Positions 26,120 through 35,501 of a stretch of 64,000 nucleotides of DNA are shown here, piece by piece. Position numbers and translations under genes: made by a program. The DNA comes from Notolepis coatsorum (Eukaryota > Chordata > Actinopteri > Aulopiformes > Paralepididae): NCBI GenBank assembly GCA_963971535.1, contig OZ020589.1, positions 52,407,509 through 52,471,508 on the forward strand. The letters are read 5' to 3'. The notes under the pieces are model-generated. The model was not told the DNA's origin and searched no databases. It saw only the letters and a program-made list of their open reading frames with translations. Within the stretch, counting starts at the first letter, position 1; each line of letters opens with the position of its first letter.

Positions 26120-27066
26120 AACTCATTCAGCGCCAGGGGTCGCTGTTTACCTTCTGGGTAGAACGCCATCGCTGTAAGTCAATGGGGAGACTGCCAAACT
26201 TGTGAGTGCTTAAAATATATGAAATATTATAGCTATGGATCTAATAACACTGTCGATTGTCAGTGAGTTGCTTCTGGTCAACATGCAATAAACGGATTGA
26301 TTTTTCATCCGTACATTTCCGTTTTATACCGTTTTGAATACGAGTATAGTTTGGGTGATTCTTAGTAATCCCAGGAAAAGACGCGAAAATAGCCCTTTGG
26401 TGAAATCCAGTTATCACGTTGTCATTTTTCGCCTGATTATCAAATCTTCCTGAAATCAATGCTAGATTATAATTATTATCCTTCCTCATGCACCCATGAA
26501 ATGGGGCTTGTAGCGGGGCGCTCCCCCCCCCCTCCACCGCCACCAACAGTAAACAGCACACACATAGTCCACACAGACAGCTTCGATCGCGGGAGAACAT
26601 AATATCAGATCAACGCATGATTGGATATATAGTGTCCTTACCTTGTCTCTGATGTAATGCAAAAAAAATTATCCAATTATCTGATCGCCATTCCAAGTAC
26701 TGGTCGCAGAGGTCCGGCATTGCATATGAACGAGGGGGGGGGGGGGGGGGGCAGCCTCGTAGATGCATCGTTGTAAGTGCTTGCCTCGCCGGAGTATTTA
26801 AACCCCGCCCGCACGGCTCAGCTTGGCCCAGAAAACAAACAACATTGTTTCAAATGGAGTGCAATACCGGCTTGAAGGCATAGGCGGCTGTATTTGCCCT
26901 TTGCGAGCTCAGACCCATTCCCAATGATAACATCAGGCTGGATGGATGAAACATTAATGGATATAGCTAATAAAAGAAACAACGATTAAAACCAGAGATT
27001 TCTCGTGATTGGCGCTCAACGCATGGCGAGTTAACCCGACTTTTTCCGTGATTGGCGCTGAATGAG
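26120..27066. mobile_element. TTAA-flanked DNA element with 14-16 bp TIRs, no ORF
   Basis: The ends AACTCATTCAGCGCCA and TGGCGCTGAATGAG pair over 14 bp and lie between TTAA at 26116-26119 and 27067-27070, inside the same minisatellite as the other two TTAA elements. The internal sequence is not visibly related to them. It contains a run of about 18 G at 26735-26751. Confidence 0.7.
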
Positions 27067-27070
27067 TTAA

Positions 27071-27326
27071 GTGGTCTTGTGTTGTGTTGTGCTGTGATTG
27101 TTAAGTGGTATTGTGTTGTGCTGTGATTGTTAAGTGGTATTGTGTTGTGTTGTGCTGTGATTGTTACAGTAAGTGGTCTTGTGTTGTGTTGTGCTGTGGA
27201 TTGTTAAGTGGTCTTGTGTTGTGTTGTGCTGTGATTGTTACAGTAAGTGATAGTGTTGTGTTGTGCTGTAATTGTTAAGTGGCCTTGTGTTTTGCTGTGA
27301 TTGTTAAGTGGTGTTGTGTTGTAATT
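27071..27326 (+). repeat. 34-bp minisatellite carrying TTAA, second block
   Basis: The unit is about GTGGTCTTGTGTTGTGTTGT followed by GCTGTGATTGTTAA, repeated with small length changes. Other blocks are at 26086-26119, 27932-27970, 28919-29150 and 36382-36416. The blocks were one array before the insertions. Confidence 0.85.
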
Positions 27327-27922
27327 AGGGCTGGGACTTTATCGCATTAATTTCGATTAATTAACTACAGAAAGAATTAAAACTGTATGCATTTAATCGC
27401 ATGATGATTTTTCTTTATTGTGTAAGAATGTTACCTTTCAAAGGAGACCAGACTCATGCGTGTGCTATAAGTATAAAGTATAATAAATCGCAAATTACTT
27501 TTTTTCTTAGTCTGGTTTGTTCATAAAAAAAACTAAATACGAGAAATTGAGATCAATCAAGAGTTATTTTTTTTTCCAATGGTCAACTGTTCTGGAATGT
27601 ACTTGAAAGTACTGCTTTTAACTTTTACCTCAAAAGTGCTTGAGTTTACAAAAGGTCCTTTGCGCTACTGTATATATTATTCCTAAAATTGCTGCACTTT
27701 GTTAAAAATTGCATTGATCTGTTGGTCTGTGTAGTAGCTAATACAGGATTTTGCTGCTTAAATGTATGTATAATGTCTATTCATTGATTCACTCGTATAC
27801 CAAAATGTATTTGAATTGAAAAATGTTGCTTTTCGCATCAAATATTGATAAAATGAGATTACTTTCGATTAATTAACTATAAAGTCTTGAATTAATTCGA
27901 TTCGAATTTTGATAATTTTTTA
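27327..27922. mobile_element. hAT-like non-autonomous element inside the minisatellite
   Basis: The sequence starts AGGGCTGGGACTTTATCGC and is flanked by the 8-9 bp direct repeat GTTGTAATT (27318-27326 and 27923-27931). It contains repeated ATTAATTTCGATTAATTAAC motifs typical of the hAT MITE group seen elsewhere in the window. The right TIR is poorly preserved. Confidence 0.6.
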
Positions 27923-27970
27923 GTTGTAATTGTTAAGTGGTCTTGTGTTGTGTTGTGCTGTGATTGTTAA

Positions 27971-28914
27971 CCCTTTAATCGCCAAAAACGGCGTAGGACG
28001 TCTTTCCCCGCCATGCTCATTCTGCCAAAGACGCCGTACCACGTCTTTGATATCAATATTTCAAAAATCTGTGATAGAAATCATATTTCTCCCCCGGAGA
28101 CCTGAGATCTCCTGTTGATCCCCTCTCAACTCTCCAACGGTTCAAGAGCGCCATCTGGTGGCCGATCGGCGGATCGCCCAAACAGGAAGTGATGCGCCGG
28201 AAGTGGTGCTCGCCCATATTTCGTCCGGGCACTCGCTATCGTTAGCGGGACTCCATCTTGATACACTGGACATCGATCGGTTGCAAATAACTCGATAAAC
28301 AACATGATTTGGACGTATATACTATTATACAACCTGGAAATGGATCGCATATTTCTACATCCCATAATAGGAACATTTCTGTTCCACGCTCATCGCCCAA
28401 CGCTATGAGGAAGCTACGGTAAGATTCAACGTTATTTTCTAACGTGTTCGATACTAACTGCTCTAATGATCATATCACCCACACTAGATGAATCATATAA
28501 CGTTGGCCACGGAATTATAAACCCCCCCCATCCGGTCATCATCAGATCATACGTAGTAACTTCTAGAAGCACGTCCATTTGAAATGTTTTATCTCGCGCA
28601 GATTGCTATCAAACTGTATTTGATCATCAATATAATGCATTTGGGGCTATAAATCACGTTCTGGAGAAAGCTGCAGAAAACGATAAAAACATACTTATAC
28701 TTTAGACCGTATTTTAGTATGAATATGTGAATGAAAAAGTATAACGTTGCTACACCCTGAACAATAGATATAGGACGTTGAATGGGCCATAGTAATGTCA
28801 ATTTAGCAATCAAATTTAAAAAGTTATAGCCCTGCAAAGAAGGGGAACTTCTCCATATTAAATAGGGCTGGCGGAGGATGGTAAATTATGAATTTAAGCA
28901 TGGCGATCAAAGGG
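27971..28914 (-). mobile_element. TTAA-flanked non-autonomous DNA element (piggyBac-like)
   Basis: This is a 944-bp element with TIRs CCCTTTAATCGCC and GGCGATCAAAGGG (one mismatch when paired) between TTAA at 27967-27970 and 28915-28918. It is the inverted homologue of the element that holds the gypsy insertion, and shares for example the stretch around the TATAGCCCTGCAAAG motif at 28823-28837. It has no coding capacity. Confidence 0.82.
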
Positions 28915-28918
28915 TTAA

Positions 28919-29150
28919 GTGGCCTTGTGTTGTGTTGTGATTGTTAAGTGGTCTTGTGTTGTGTTTGTTAAGTGGTCTTGTGTTGTGCTGTGATTGTTTA
29001 GTGGTCTTGTGTTGTGCTGTGATTGTTAAGTGGTCTTGTGTTGTGCTGTGATTGTTAAGTGGCCTTATGTTGTGTTGTGATTGTTAAGTGGTCTTGTGTT
29101 GTGTTGTGTTTGTTAAGTGGTCTTGTGTTGTGTTGTGTTGTGATTGTTAA
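28919..29150 (+). repeat. 34-bp minisatellite carrying TTAA, fourth block
   Basis: These are seven or so copies of the same GTGGTCTTGTGTTGTG...GATTGTTAA unit between the two inverted TTAA elements. Each unit offers one TTAA target. Confidence 0.85.
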
Positions 29151-29236
29151 CACTTTGGTTGCCTAAGGTTAAATTCATGATATACCATAGATTGCCAGCG
29201 CTATTTGTCTATGGAGAAAGTCCCCTTCTTTGCAGG

Positions 29237-30096
29237 TGTGACGGTGCGGCTCCGTCACTGACTTTGCGGGCAGTGCGCATACTGTACACACACACACACC
29301 AAACATTCCCTCTTGTCAGCTTTCGTAGGATGTCCGAATGCGCACAATCATTTCATTCCGTTTCCGTTGTTATAGCAGAATGACGTTCATACAGCAAGAC
29401 ATTCATTCATCACATCACATTTATTTACTCACAGTCATGATGCATTCGCTTCGCTCTGCACTCCTAGGTTGACGTGTTGGCCAAGCAGAAGCACACATAT
29501 CCGCCAGGTTAAATGGGAGGGGTTGACGCAAGGTAATCGTCACGTGAGCGATATGATTGTATTGTACTGTTTACTTGGTTATCTGTAATTTAAAACAGTT
29601 GGAAGTTATGTGATATAGTGGAGGATATATATTTTGTGTGTAGGAATTGGTTTAATGTGTTAAAAAGAATAATAATATGTACATCCTGTTTAAAGCCTAG
29701 TGGGAGGGGCTATTGGATACAAGAGAGCTGCTTTGGCCCAGGGACGTCAGTCTTGAATGGACTGAGTTACAGTGAAGGTAACCAGGATCCCTAGTACAAC
29801 GTGTTGGTATTGCTTGTAGTAGAAGTAGTAGTGTATATTGTGTATTTAGACTTTGTGTAGTGTTAAGTATTAAGTATATTTTGTTTTGTTTATTTGTTTT
29901 CTCTTTTTCCACTTTTGTTAGATATAGTAAGTATAGGGTATTTTTGGTTTACGTTACTTTCACTTTTCACATTTTTTGTAAAACTATATCACCTCTGCAC
30001 TTTTGGGAGGCGGGAAATAAACACCCACCAACGAGATCTTTCGACTACGCCTGTTTATGAGAGAATCAAAGGAGTTCGGGAGAGGACCCCGTCACA
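29237..30096 (+). repeat. 5' LTR of the Gmr1-like element
   Basis: This is an 860-bp direct repeat of 34642-35501, starting TGTGACGG and ending CCGTCACA (8-bp perfect inverted ends). An AATAAA signal lies near 30016 and the dyad and CA-rich stretch near the start. It differs from the 3' copy at 29910 (C here, A at 35315). Confidence 0.95.
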
Positions 30097-30098
30097 TA

Positions 30099-30115
30099 TG
30101 GTGTCAGAAGTGGGA
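30099..30115 (+). promoter_or_regulatory. Primer-binding site of the retrotransposon (tRNA-Leu type)
   Basis: The sequence TGGTGTCAGAAGTGGGA begins two bases after the 5' LTR. It starts with TGG, the complement of tRNA CCA, and its remainder is what I expect for the acceptor stem and T arm of a vertebrate leucine tRNA. The tRNA identity is from memory. Confidence 0.75.
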
Positions 30116-32184
30116 TGGCTAGCCGAAAGAAGATAACCCGCCTGCCCAGGCAGCGCGCCGGACTGCGCTCCCAGAGACAAGAGCGAGATGAGGAGTTGGC
30201 AGCCAGTGATACCGACCGGGCTTGGGAGACAGACCCGGAGGACGAGAAGGGCGCTGCAGCCCCAGCGCCGACCGGTGGACCAGGGGGAGAACTGCTGGTA
30301 ATAATGAGAGACTTCCTAGCAGGACAGCAAAGGAGAGAGGAGGGTCTGCTGGCAGAGATTCGAGGCCTGCGGACCTCTCTTCCACTGGTTCAACCAGCTC
30401 CCCAGCAACGTCAAAATATTTCACTGCCTGCCCCAAATTTGCATGACCCTATTGCAACTCCAGGGACAGCAAGCAACCCCAGACTTGACCCGCCAACACC
30501 TGCACCCCGGCGTGGGTACCAGGATGCACCATCAGTGGAACCCTCTCTGCAGTTTTCTGACTCAGTCAGTAGGCCGGAGCAGTCAAGGCCAGATTGGAGG
30601 CACTATAATGAGCCTAAAATTCCCCAATTTTTGATGGGTGAGGACATTGAGAACTACCTGTTACGTTTTGAGCGCATGGCTAGAACATGGAACTGGGCGG
30701 AAAGTGAGTGGGCATGCCGACTCGTGCCACTGCTGTCCGGGAAGGCATTGGAGGCCTACACGGCGATGGATGAGGAAAGAGCCCACTGCTATGCAGACCT
30801 GAAGACGGCACTGCTGATGAAGTTTGACATCTCTCCAGAGACGTACCGGCAGAAGTTCCGGTCCACTGCGGTACCACCGGGAGAGAACCCCACCGAGACC
30901 TATCACCGCCTGAAGGGGCTCTACCGTCGTTGGATTCGGCCCGAGCAGCACAGCAAGGAGGAGGTTGGAGAGGCGATCATCTTGGAGCAGTTACTCCTGC
31001 TACTTCCCTCCGAGGTGAGGACATGGGTGAAGGAGCATGAGCCAGGGGAGGGACTGGCAGCTGCTAAACTGGCTCTACAGTTCGTCAACGCTCGAAGAGG
31101 AGGACCAGCTGTACGCTCCACCAGTGCAGAACCCCGGCAGTTGCTCCAGCCACCCTATCTAAAGCCTGCACCGCGAAGGTATAACCAGGAACCTCCAGGT
31201 AACCCCAGCTCTGCCCCAAACCAACGATCAGCCGGTAAGGACTTTGACTTTGTGTGTTACTATTGCCAGCAGTCAGGCCACAAAGCTTCTGAGTGTCCCA
31301 TACGCAAGGCTAAGGCCACAGGCGCTTGCTATGCACCCCGGCCTGAGGTGGAGACTACCGGGGATAAGGAAGTGCAAGCTCAGCACTATAGGACTGTGAC
31401 TGTTAATGGCCGCCAGGTTACTGCTCTGTTGGACACTGGTAGTTTTATGTCATTTGTGAAACGCAGTATAGTACCAGTAAGCAGTGTGGACTATAGCCGC
31501 CAAGCAGATGTGTTGTGTGTGCATGGGGATAAGCATCTGTACCCCAAAACAGAGATAACTGTTACCCTTGAGAACCAGCCTTACCTATTAACTGTTGGGG
31601 TGGTAGACAATTTGCCGGTAGATCTCATATTAGGGAGAGATTTACCGATACTGGTGGATTTACTGCAGGAGACAGAATTGCCAGTCCAAACTGTCTCGGG
31701 GAAGAGGGGAGATGTTGTGTGTCCTGTGATAACTCGAGCCCAGGCAAAGGCTGGAGTCCAACCACTCCCAGATTTTGACAGTAGTCTGTGTGAGGGTGGC
31801 ACTAAGGGGCCAAAAAAATCTCGGCGCCAACACCGCTTTGAGAAGCAGCTAAAATCTACCGAACCTGAACCAACAGACAAAATGTGGGAAGTGCCTGAAA
31901 ATATTTCTGTGATACAGAGGGAAGATGTAACTTTGAAACCGTTGTTTATGCAAGTGGTAGAAGAGACCAAAACAAATTGTGTGGGAAAGGAAATGTTCAT
32001 TGTTGATAATAACGTGTTATACAAAGTTACAGATGACCACAGACGTCTTGTGGTGCCTGCTAGCTGTAGAGGACTGGCCATGCACCTAGCACACACCCTC
32101 CCATGGGCCGGCCATCTTGGCCGCCATAAAACATTTTTACGGGTTAGTGCGCGCTTTTATTGGCCCTGCATGTACAGACATTGA
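30115..32184 (+). CDS. Retrotransposon gag, protease and start of integrase
   Basis: This is a 689-codon ORF starting at the first ATG after the primer-binding site. Residues 1-130 are charged and proline-rich. The middle is a gag capsid-like region with the IPQF, ENYLLRFE and W-A-x-LVPLL pattern. A CCHC zinc knuckle (C381, C384, H389, C394) marks nucleocapsid. An aspartic protease follows with the active-site triad DTG at 440-442 and an ILGRDLP motif near 510. The last 40 residues are the H-x-H half of the integrase HHCC finger (AHTLPWAGHLGRHKT), and the ORF then stops inside that finger. Gag and protease therefore look intact, but the ORF ends within the integrase. Confidence 0.92.
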   Translation: MASRKKITRLPRQRAGLRSQRQERDEELAASDTDRAWETDPEDEKGAAAPAPTGGPGGELLVIMRDFLAGQQRREEGLLAEIRGLRTSLPLVQPAPQQRQNISLPAPNLHDPIATPGTASNPRLDPPTPAPRRGYQDAPSVEPSLQFSDSVSRPEQSRPDWRHYNEPKIPQFLMGEDIENYLLRFERMARTWNWAESEWACRLVPLLSGKALEAYTAMDEERAHCYADLKTALLMKFDISPETYRQKFRSTAVPPGENPTETYHRLKGLYRRWIRPEQHSKEEVGEAIILEQLLLLLPSEVRTWVKEHEPGEGLAAAKLALQFVNARRGGPAVRSTSAEPRQLLQPPYLKPAPRRYNQEPPGNPSSAPNQRSAGKDFDFVCYYCQQSGHKASECPIRKAKATGACYAPRPEVETTGDKEVQAQHYRTVTVNGRQVTALLDTGSFMSFVKRSIVPVSSVDYSRQADVLCVHGDKHLYPKTEITVTLENQPYLLTVGVVDNLPVDLILGRDLPILVDLLQETELPVQTVSGKRGDVVCPVITRAQAKAGVQPLPDFDSSLCEGGTKGPKKSRRQHRFEKQLKSTEPEPTDKMWEVPENISVIQREDVTLKPLFMQVVEETKTNCVGKEMFIVDNNVLYKVTDDHRRLVVPASCRGLAMHLAHTLPWAGHLGRHKTFLRVSARFYWPCMYRH

Positions 32185-34666
32185 TAAATATTGCGCCACA
32201 TGCCCCACATGTCAGAAAACATGCCCTGCCCGCAAATCTGACCGAGCTTTCCTCCAGCCACTCCCTGTCATCTCTACTCCATTCCGCAGGATTGCTATGG
32301 ACATCGTGGGCCCTCTGGTGAAAAGCAGCGGTGGACACCAGTACATCCTGGTTGTGAGTGACTACGCCACCCGTTTCCCAGAGGCCTTTCCCCTGCGCAC
32401 CATCACCGCTCCCGTGGTTCTGCGGGCTTTGGTACAGCTGTTCTCCAGAGTGGGGATACCAGATGAGATCTTGACGGACCAGGGGACCAACTTCACCTCT
32501 AGGCTGATGCATCTCTTCCACAAACAATTGGGCATCTCAGCGATCAGGACCACCCCTTACCACCCGCAAACTGATGGTTTGGTCGAAAGGTTCAACCAGA
32601 CGCTGAAGAGGATGTTGCGGAAGTTTGTGGATGACACTGGCAAGGACTGGGATCGCTGGCTCCCATTTCTGCTCTTCGCCTACCGAGAAGTTCCCCAGGC
32701 CTCAACAGGTTTCTCACCATTTGAACTGTTGTATGGCTGGGAGGTACAGGGACCGTTGGATCTGCTCCGAAAGGGCTGGGAGGGTCCTTCCACCCATTCG
32801 AGTGACAGAGGGGTGGTGCAGTTTGTGCTGGAGATGAGGGATCGGCTGGCCGGATACCAGGAGGAGGCAGAGGTCAACCTGCGTGAGGCCCAGAAAGGTC
32901 AGAAGGCCTGGTATGACCAACAGGCCAGGCACCGTGAGCTACGGGCTGGCCAAAAAGTCCTGTTGCTCCTCCCTTCGTCCAACAGCAAGCTCTTGGCGAA
33001 ATGGCAAGGGCCATACCTCATCACCCGCAAGATGGGTCCTGTCACATATGAGGTCCATCACCCGGACAAGAAGAAACAGAAACAGACTTATCACGTGAAC
33101 CTCCTGAAACAATGGAAGGAACGTCCAATCCAGGCGCCAGGAACAGCTCTGCTGGTGAGGGAGGTGGACGTGGAAGAGGAAGTGGAGACAGGACTGAGAG
33201 CTCTAACTACAACTGCTACCCCTGTCTTAGTACATCTAACTCTAGAGCAAGCTGCACAGCTCCTCCAGGTCTTCCAGGAGTCTCCATCCCTCTTTGCCGC
33301 CAGGCCAGGGAAAACCACCCTCATTGAGCATGTAGTTCGCCTAAAAGATGGACGGCCAATCCGCCAACGTCCCTACCGTGTCCCCCAACAGCTGGTGGAA
33401 AAGCTGCGACTGGAGATAGAGGAGATGTTGAAGCTCGGAGTGATTGAACCTTCTAACTCAGAATGGTGCAGTCCGGTAGTCATTGTCTTTAAAAAAGATG
33501 GTTCACTCAGGATATGCATTGACTTCAGGAAGCTCAATGCCATCTCTGAGTTTGATGCCTACCCCATGCCAAGGATCGACGACTTACTGGAGAAGATCGG
33601 AGCTGCCAGATACATCACAAACCTGGATCTCTGTAAAGGATACTGGCAGGTCCCGCTGGAGAAGTCGTGTCGGCCATATACAGCATTCCGAACACCAGCT
33701 GGCTTGTACCAGTTCACAGTGATGCCCTTTGGACTTCATGGAGCACCAGCCACCTTCCAAAGACTGATGGACAGAGTCCTCCAGGGGTGTGACCACTGCA
33801 GTGCAGCATACCTGGATGATGTGGTCATCTTCAGTGCGACTTGGGAGGAGCATGTCCAAGATGTGTCACTGGTGCTGGGAAGAATCCGAAAGGCGGGATT
33901 GACACTCAACCTTGCCAAGTGTGAGTGGGCACAGCAGGAGACACGGTACCTGGGCTACCTGCTAGGACGGGGTGAGGTGCGTCCGCAAGTGGATAAGGTG
34001 GAAGCTATCCAAAACTCCCCTCGACCTCGGACCAAGAAGGAAGTACGGTCCTTCCTGGGATTGGCTGGCTGGTACCGACGTTTTGTGCCCCAGTTTGCAA
34101 CCATTGCAACCCCACTTACAGCACTGACCAATAAGGACCAGAAGAATCCAGTAAACTGGTCAGAGGAGTGTGAAACGGCTTTCAAAGCATTGAAATCCCA
34201 CCTATGTTCTTCCCCTGTCCTCAAGAGCCCGGACTTCACCAGAAGATTTCTGGTACAGGTGGATGCATCCGAAGTTGGCCTTGGAGCGGTTTTGGCCCAA
34301 GGAGACCCTGGGGAAGAACATCCAATCCTATACCTGAGCCGCAAGCTGAAGCCACCGGAGACCAGGTATTCCACAGTGGAAAAGGAGGGCTTGGCCATTA
34401 AGTGGGCGCTGGAGAGTCTGCAGTACTACCTGCTTGGACGGGAATTTGACCTGGAAACGGACCACCGAGCTCTTACCTGGATCAACTCCATGAGGGACCA
34501 CAACAGCCGCCTTACCCGATGGTACCTCTCACTCCAGCCATTTAAGTTTAACATCCGACACCGATCGGGCAAGACCAATGTGGTGGCAGATTACCTATCC
34601 AGGTTGCAGCACATCGCCAACCTCGAGGAGGAGAGGGATGATGTGACGGTGCGGCTCCGTCACTGA
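32117..34666 (+). CDS. Retrotransposon pol: integrase, reverse transcriptase, RNase H
   Basis: This is an 849-codon open frame, +1 relative to the gag frame and overlapping it by 68 nt. It starts in the middle of the integrase HHCC finger (CATCPTC near residue 26). The integrase core has D62, D121 and E157, giving the expected D-35-E spacing, followed by a C-terminal WQGPY domain near 296. The reverse transcriptase spans about residues 440-620 with CIDFRKLN and YLDD at 565-568. RNase H follows with VDASEVGLGAVLAQ and TDHRALTW. The stop lies in the 3' LTR. Pol probably has no start of its own and would be read from gag. The order integrase then RT is unusual for Ty3/gypsy. Confidence 0.93.
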   Translation: MAAIKHFYGLVRAFIGPACTDIDKYCATCPTCQKTCPARKSDRAFLQPLPVISTPFRRIAMDIVGPLVKSSGGHQYILVVSDYATRFPEAFPLRTITAPVVLRALVQLFSRVGIPDEILTDQGTNFTSRLMHLFHKQLGISAIRTTPYHPQTDGLVERFNQTLKRMLRKFVDDTGKDWDRWLPFLLFAYREVPQASTGFSPFELLYGWEVQGPLDLLRKGWEGPSTHSSDRGVVQFVLEMRDRLAGYQEEAEVNLREAQKGQKAWYDQQARHRELRAGQKVLLLLPSSNSKLLAKWQGPYLITRKMGPVTYEVHHPDKKKQKQTYHVNLLKQWKERPIQAPGTALLVREVDVEEEVETGLRALTTTATPVLVHLTLEQAAQLLQVFQESPSLFAARPGKTTLIEHVVRLKDGRPIRQRPYRVPQQLVEKLRLEIEEMLKLGVIEPSNSEWCSPVVIVFKKDGSLRICIDFRKLNAISEFDAYPMPRIDDLLEKIGAARYITNLDLCKGYWQVPLEKSCRPYTAFRTPAGLYQFTVMPFGLHGAPATFQRLMDRVLQGCDHCSAAYLDDVVIFSATWEEHVQDVSLVLGRIRKAGLTLNLAKCEWAQQETRYLGYLLGRGEVRPQVDKVEAIQNSPRPRTKKEVRSFLGLAGWYRRFVPQFATIATPLTALTNKDQKNPVNWSEECETAFKALKSHLCSSPVLKSPDFTRRFLVQVDASEVGLGAVLAQGDPGEEHPILYLSRKLKPPETRYSTVEKEGLAIKWALESLQYYLLGREFDLETDHRALTWINSMRDHNSRLTRWYLSLQPFKFNIRHRSGKTNVVADYLSRLQHIANLEEERDDVTVRLRH
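34625..34641 (+). promoter_or_regulatory. Polypurine tract before the 3' LTR
   Basis: A purine run GAGGAGGAGAGGGATGA directly precedes the TGTGACGG start of the 3' LTR, where plus-strand synthesis is primed. It lies inside the pol coding frame. Confidence 0.75.
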
Positions 34667-35501
34667 CTTTGCGGGCAGTGCGCATACTGTACACACACAC
34701 ACACCAAACATTCCCTCTTGTCAGCTTTCGTAGGATGTCCGAATGCGCACAATCATTTCATTCCGTTTCCGTTGTTATAGCAGAATGACGTTCATACAGC
34801 AAGACATTCATTCATCACATCACATTTATTTACTCACAGTCATGATGCATTCGCTTCGCTCTGCACTCCTAGGTTGACGTGTTGGCCAAGCAGAAGCACA
34901 CATATCCGCCAGGTTAAATGGGAGGGGTTGACGCAAGGTAATCGTCACGTGAGCGATATGATTGTATTGTACTGTTTACTTGGTTATCTGTAATTTAAAA
35001 CAGTTGGAAGTTATGTGATATAGTGGAGGATATATATTTTGTGTGTAGGAATTGGTTTAATGTGTTAAAAAGAATAATAATATGTACATCCTGTTTAAAG
35101 CCTAGTGGGAGGGGCTATTGGATACAAGAGAGCTGCTTTGGCCCAGGGACGTCAGTCTTGAATGGACTGAGTTACAGTGAAGGTAACCAGGATCCCTAGT
35201 ACAACGTGTTGGTATTGCTTGTAGTAGAAGTAGTAGTGTATATTGTGTATTTAGACTTTGTGTAGTGTTAAGTATTAAGTATATTTTGTTTTGTTTATTT
35301 GTTTTCTCTTTTTCAACTTTTGTTAGATATAGTAAGTATAGGGTATTTTTGGTTTACGTTACTTTCACTTTTCACATTTTTTGTAAAACTATATCACCTC
35401 TGCACTTTTGGGAGGCGGGAAATAAACACCCACCAACGAGATCTTTCGACTACGCCTGTTTATGAGAGAATCAAAGGAGTTCGGGAGAGGACCCCGTCAC
35501 A
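34642..35501 (+). repeat. 3' LTR of the Gmr1-like element
   Basis: This is the second 860-bp LTR. The pol reading frame runs 25 nt into it and stops at 34664-34666. It is followed by the second copy of the target duplication GCAGG. The constant offset of 5,405 bases against the 5' LTR shows there are no indels between the two. Confidence 0.95.

Larger units (their letters stand above)
29237..35501 (+). mobile_element. Complete Ty3/gypsy LTR retrotransposon, Gmr1-like (integrase before RT)
   Basis: This is a 6,265-bp element with two 860-bp LTRs (TGTGACGG...CCGTCACA), a 5-bp target duplication GCAGG (29232-29236 and 35502-35506), a primer-binding site, a gag/protease ORF and a pol ORF, and a polypurine tract. 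The enzyme order is protease, integrase, reverse transcriptase, RNase H. Integrase upstream of RT is the copia order, but the RT itself is gypsy-like; this combination defines the Gmr1-like group described from cod and other deuterostomes. No env ORF is present. The LTRs differ by one base that I can see, so the insertion is recent. One frame change inside the integrase zinc finger suggests this copy is disabled. It sits inside a TTAA-flanked DNA element. Confidence 0.93.

Noticed and set aside
32117..32184. Programmed +1 frameshift for pol expression
   Set aside because: It lies inside the integrase zinc finger rather than at a domain border, and I saw no slippery site; kept only as an alternative within the finding.
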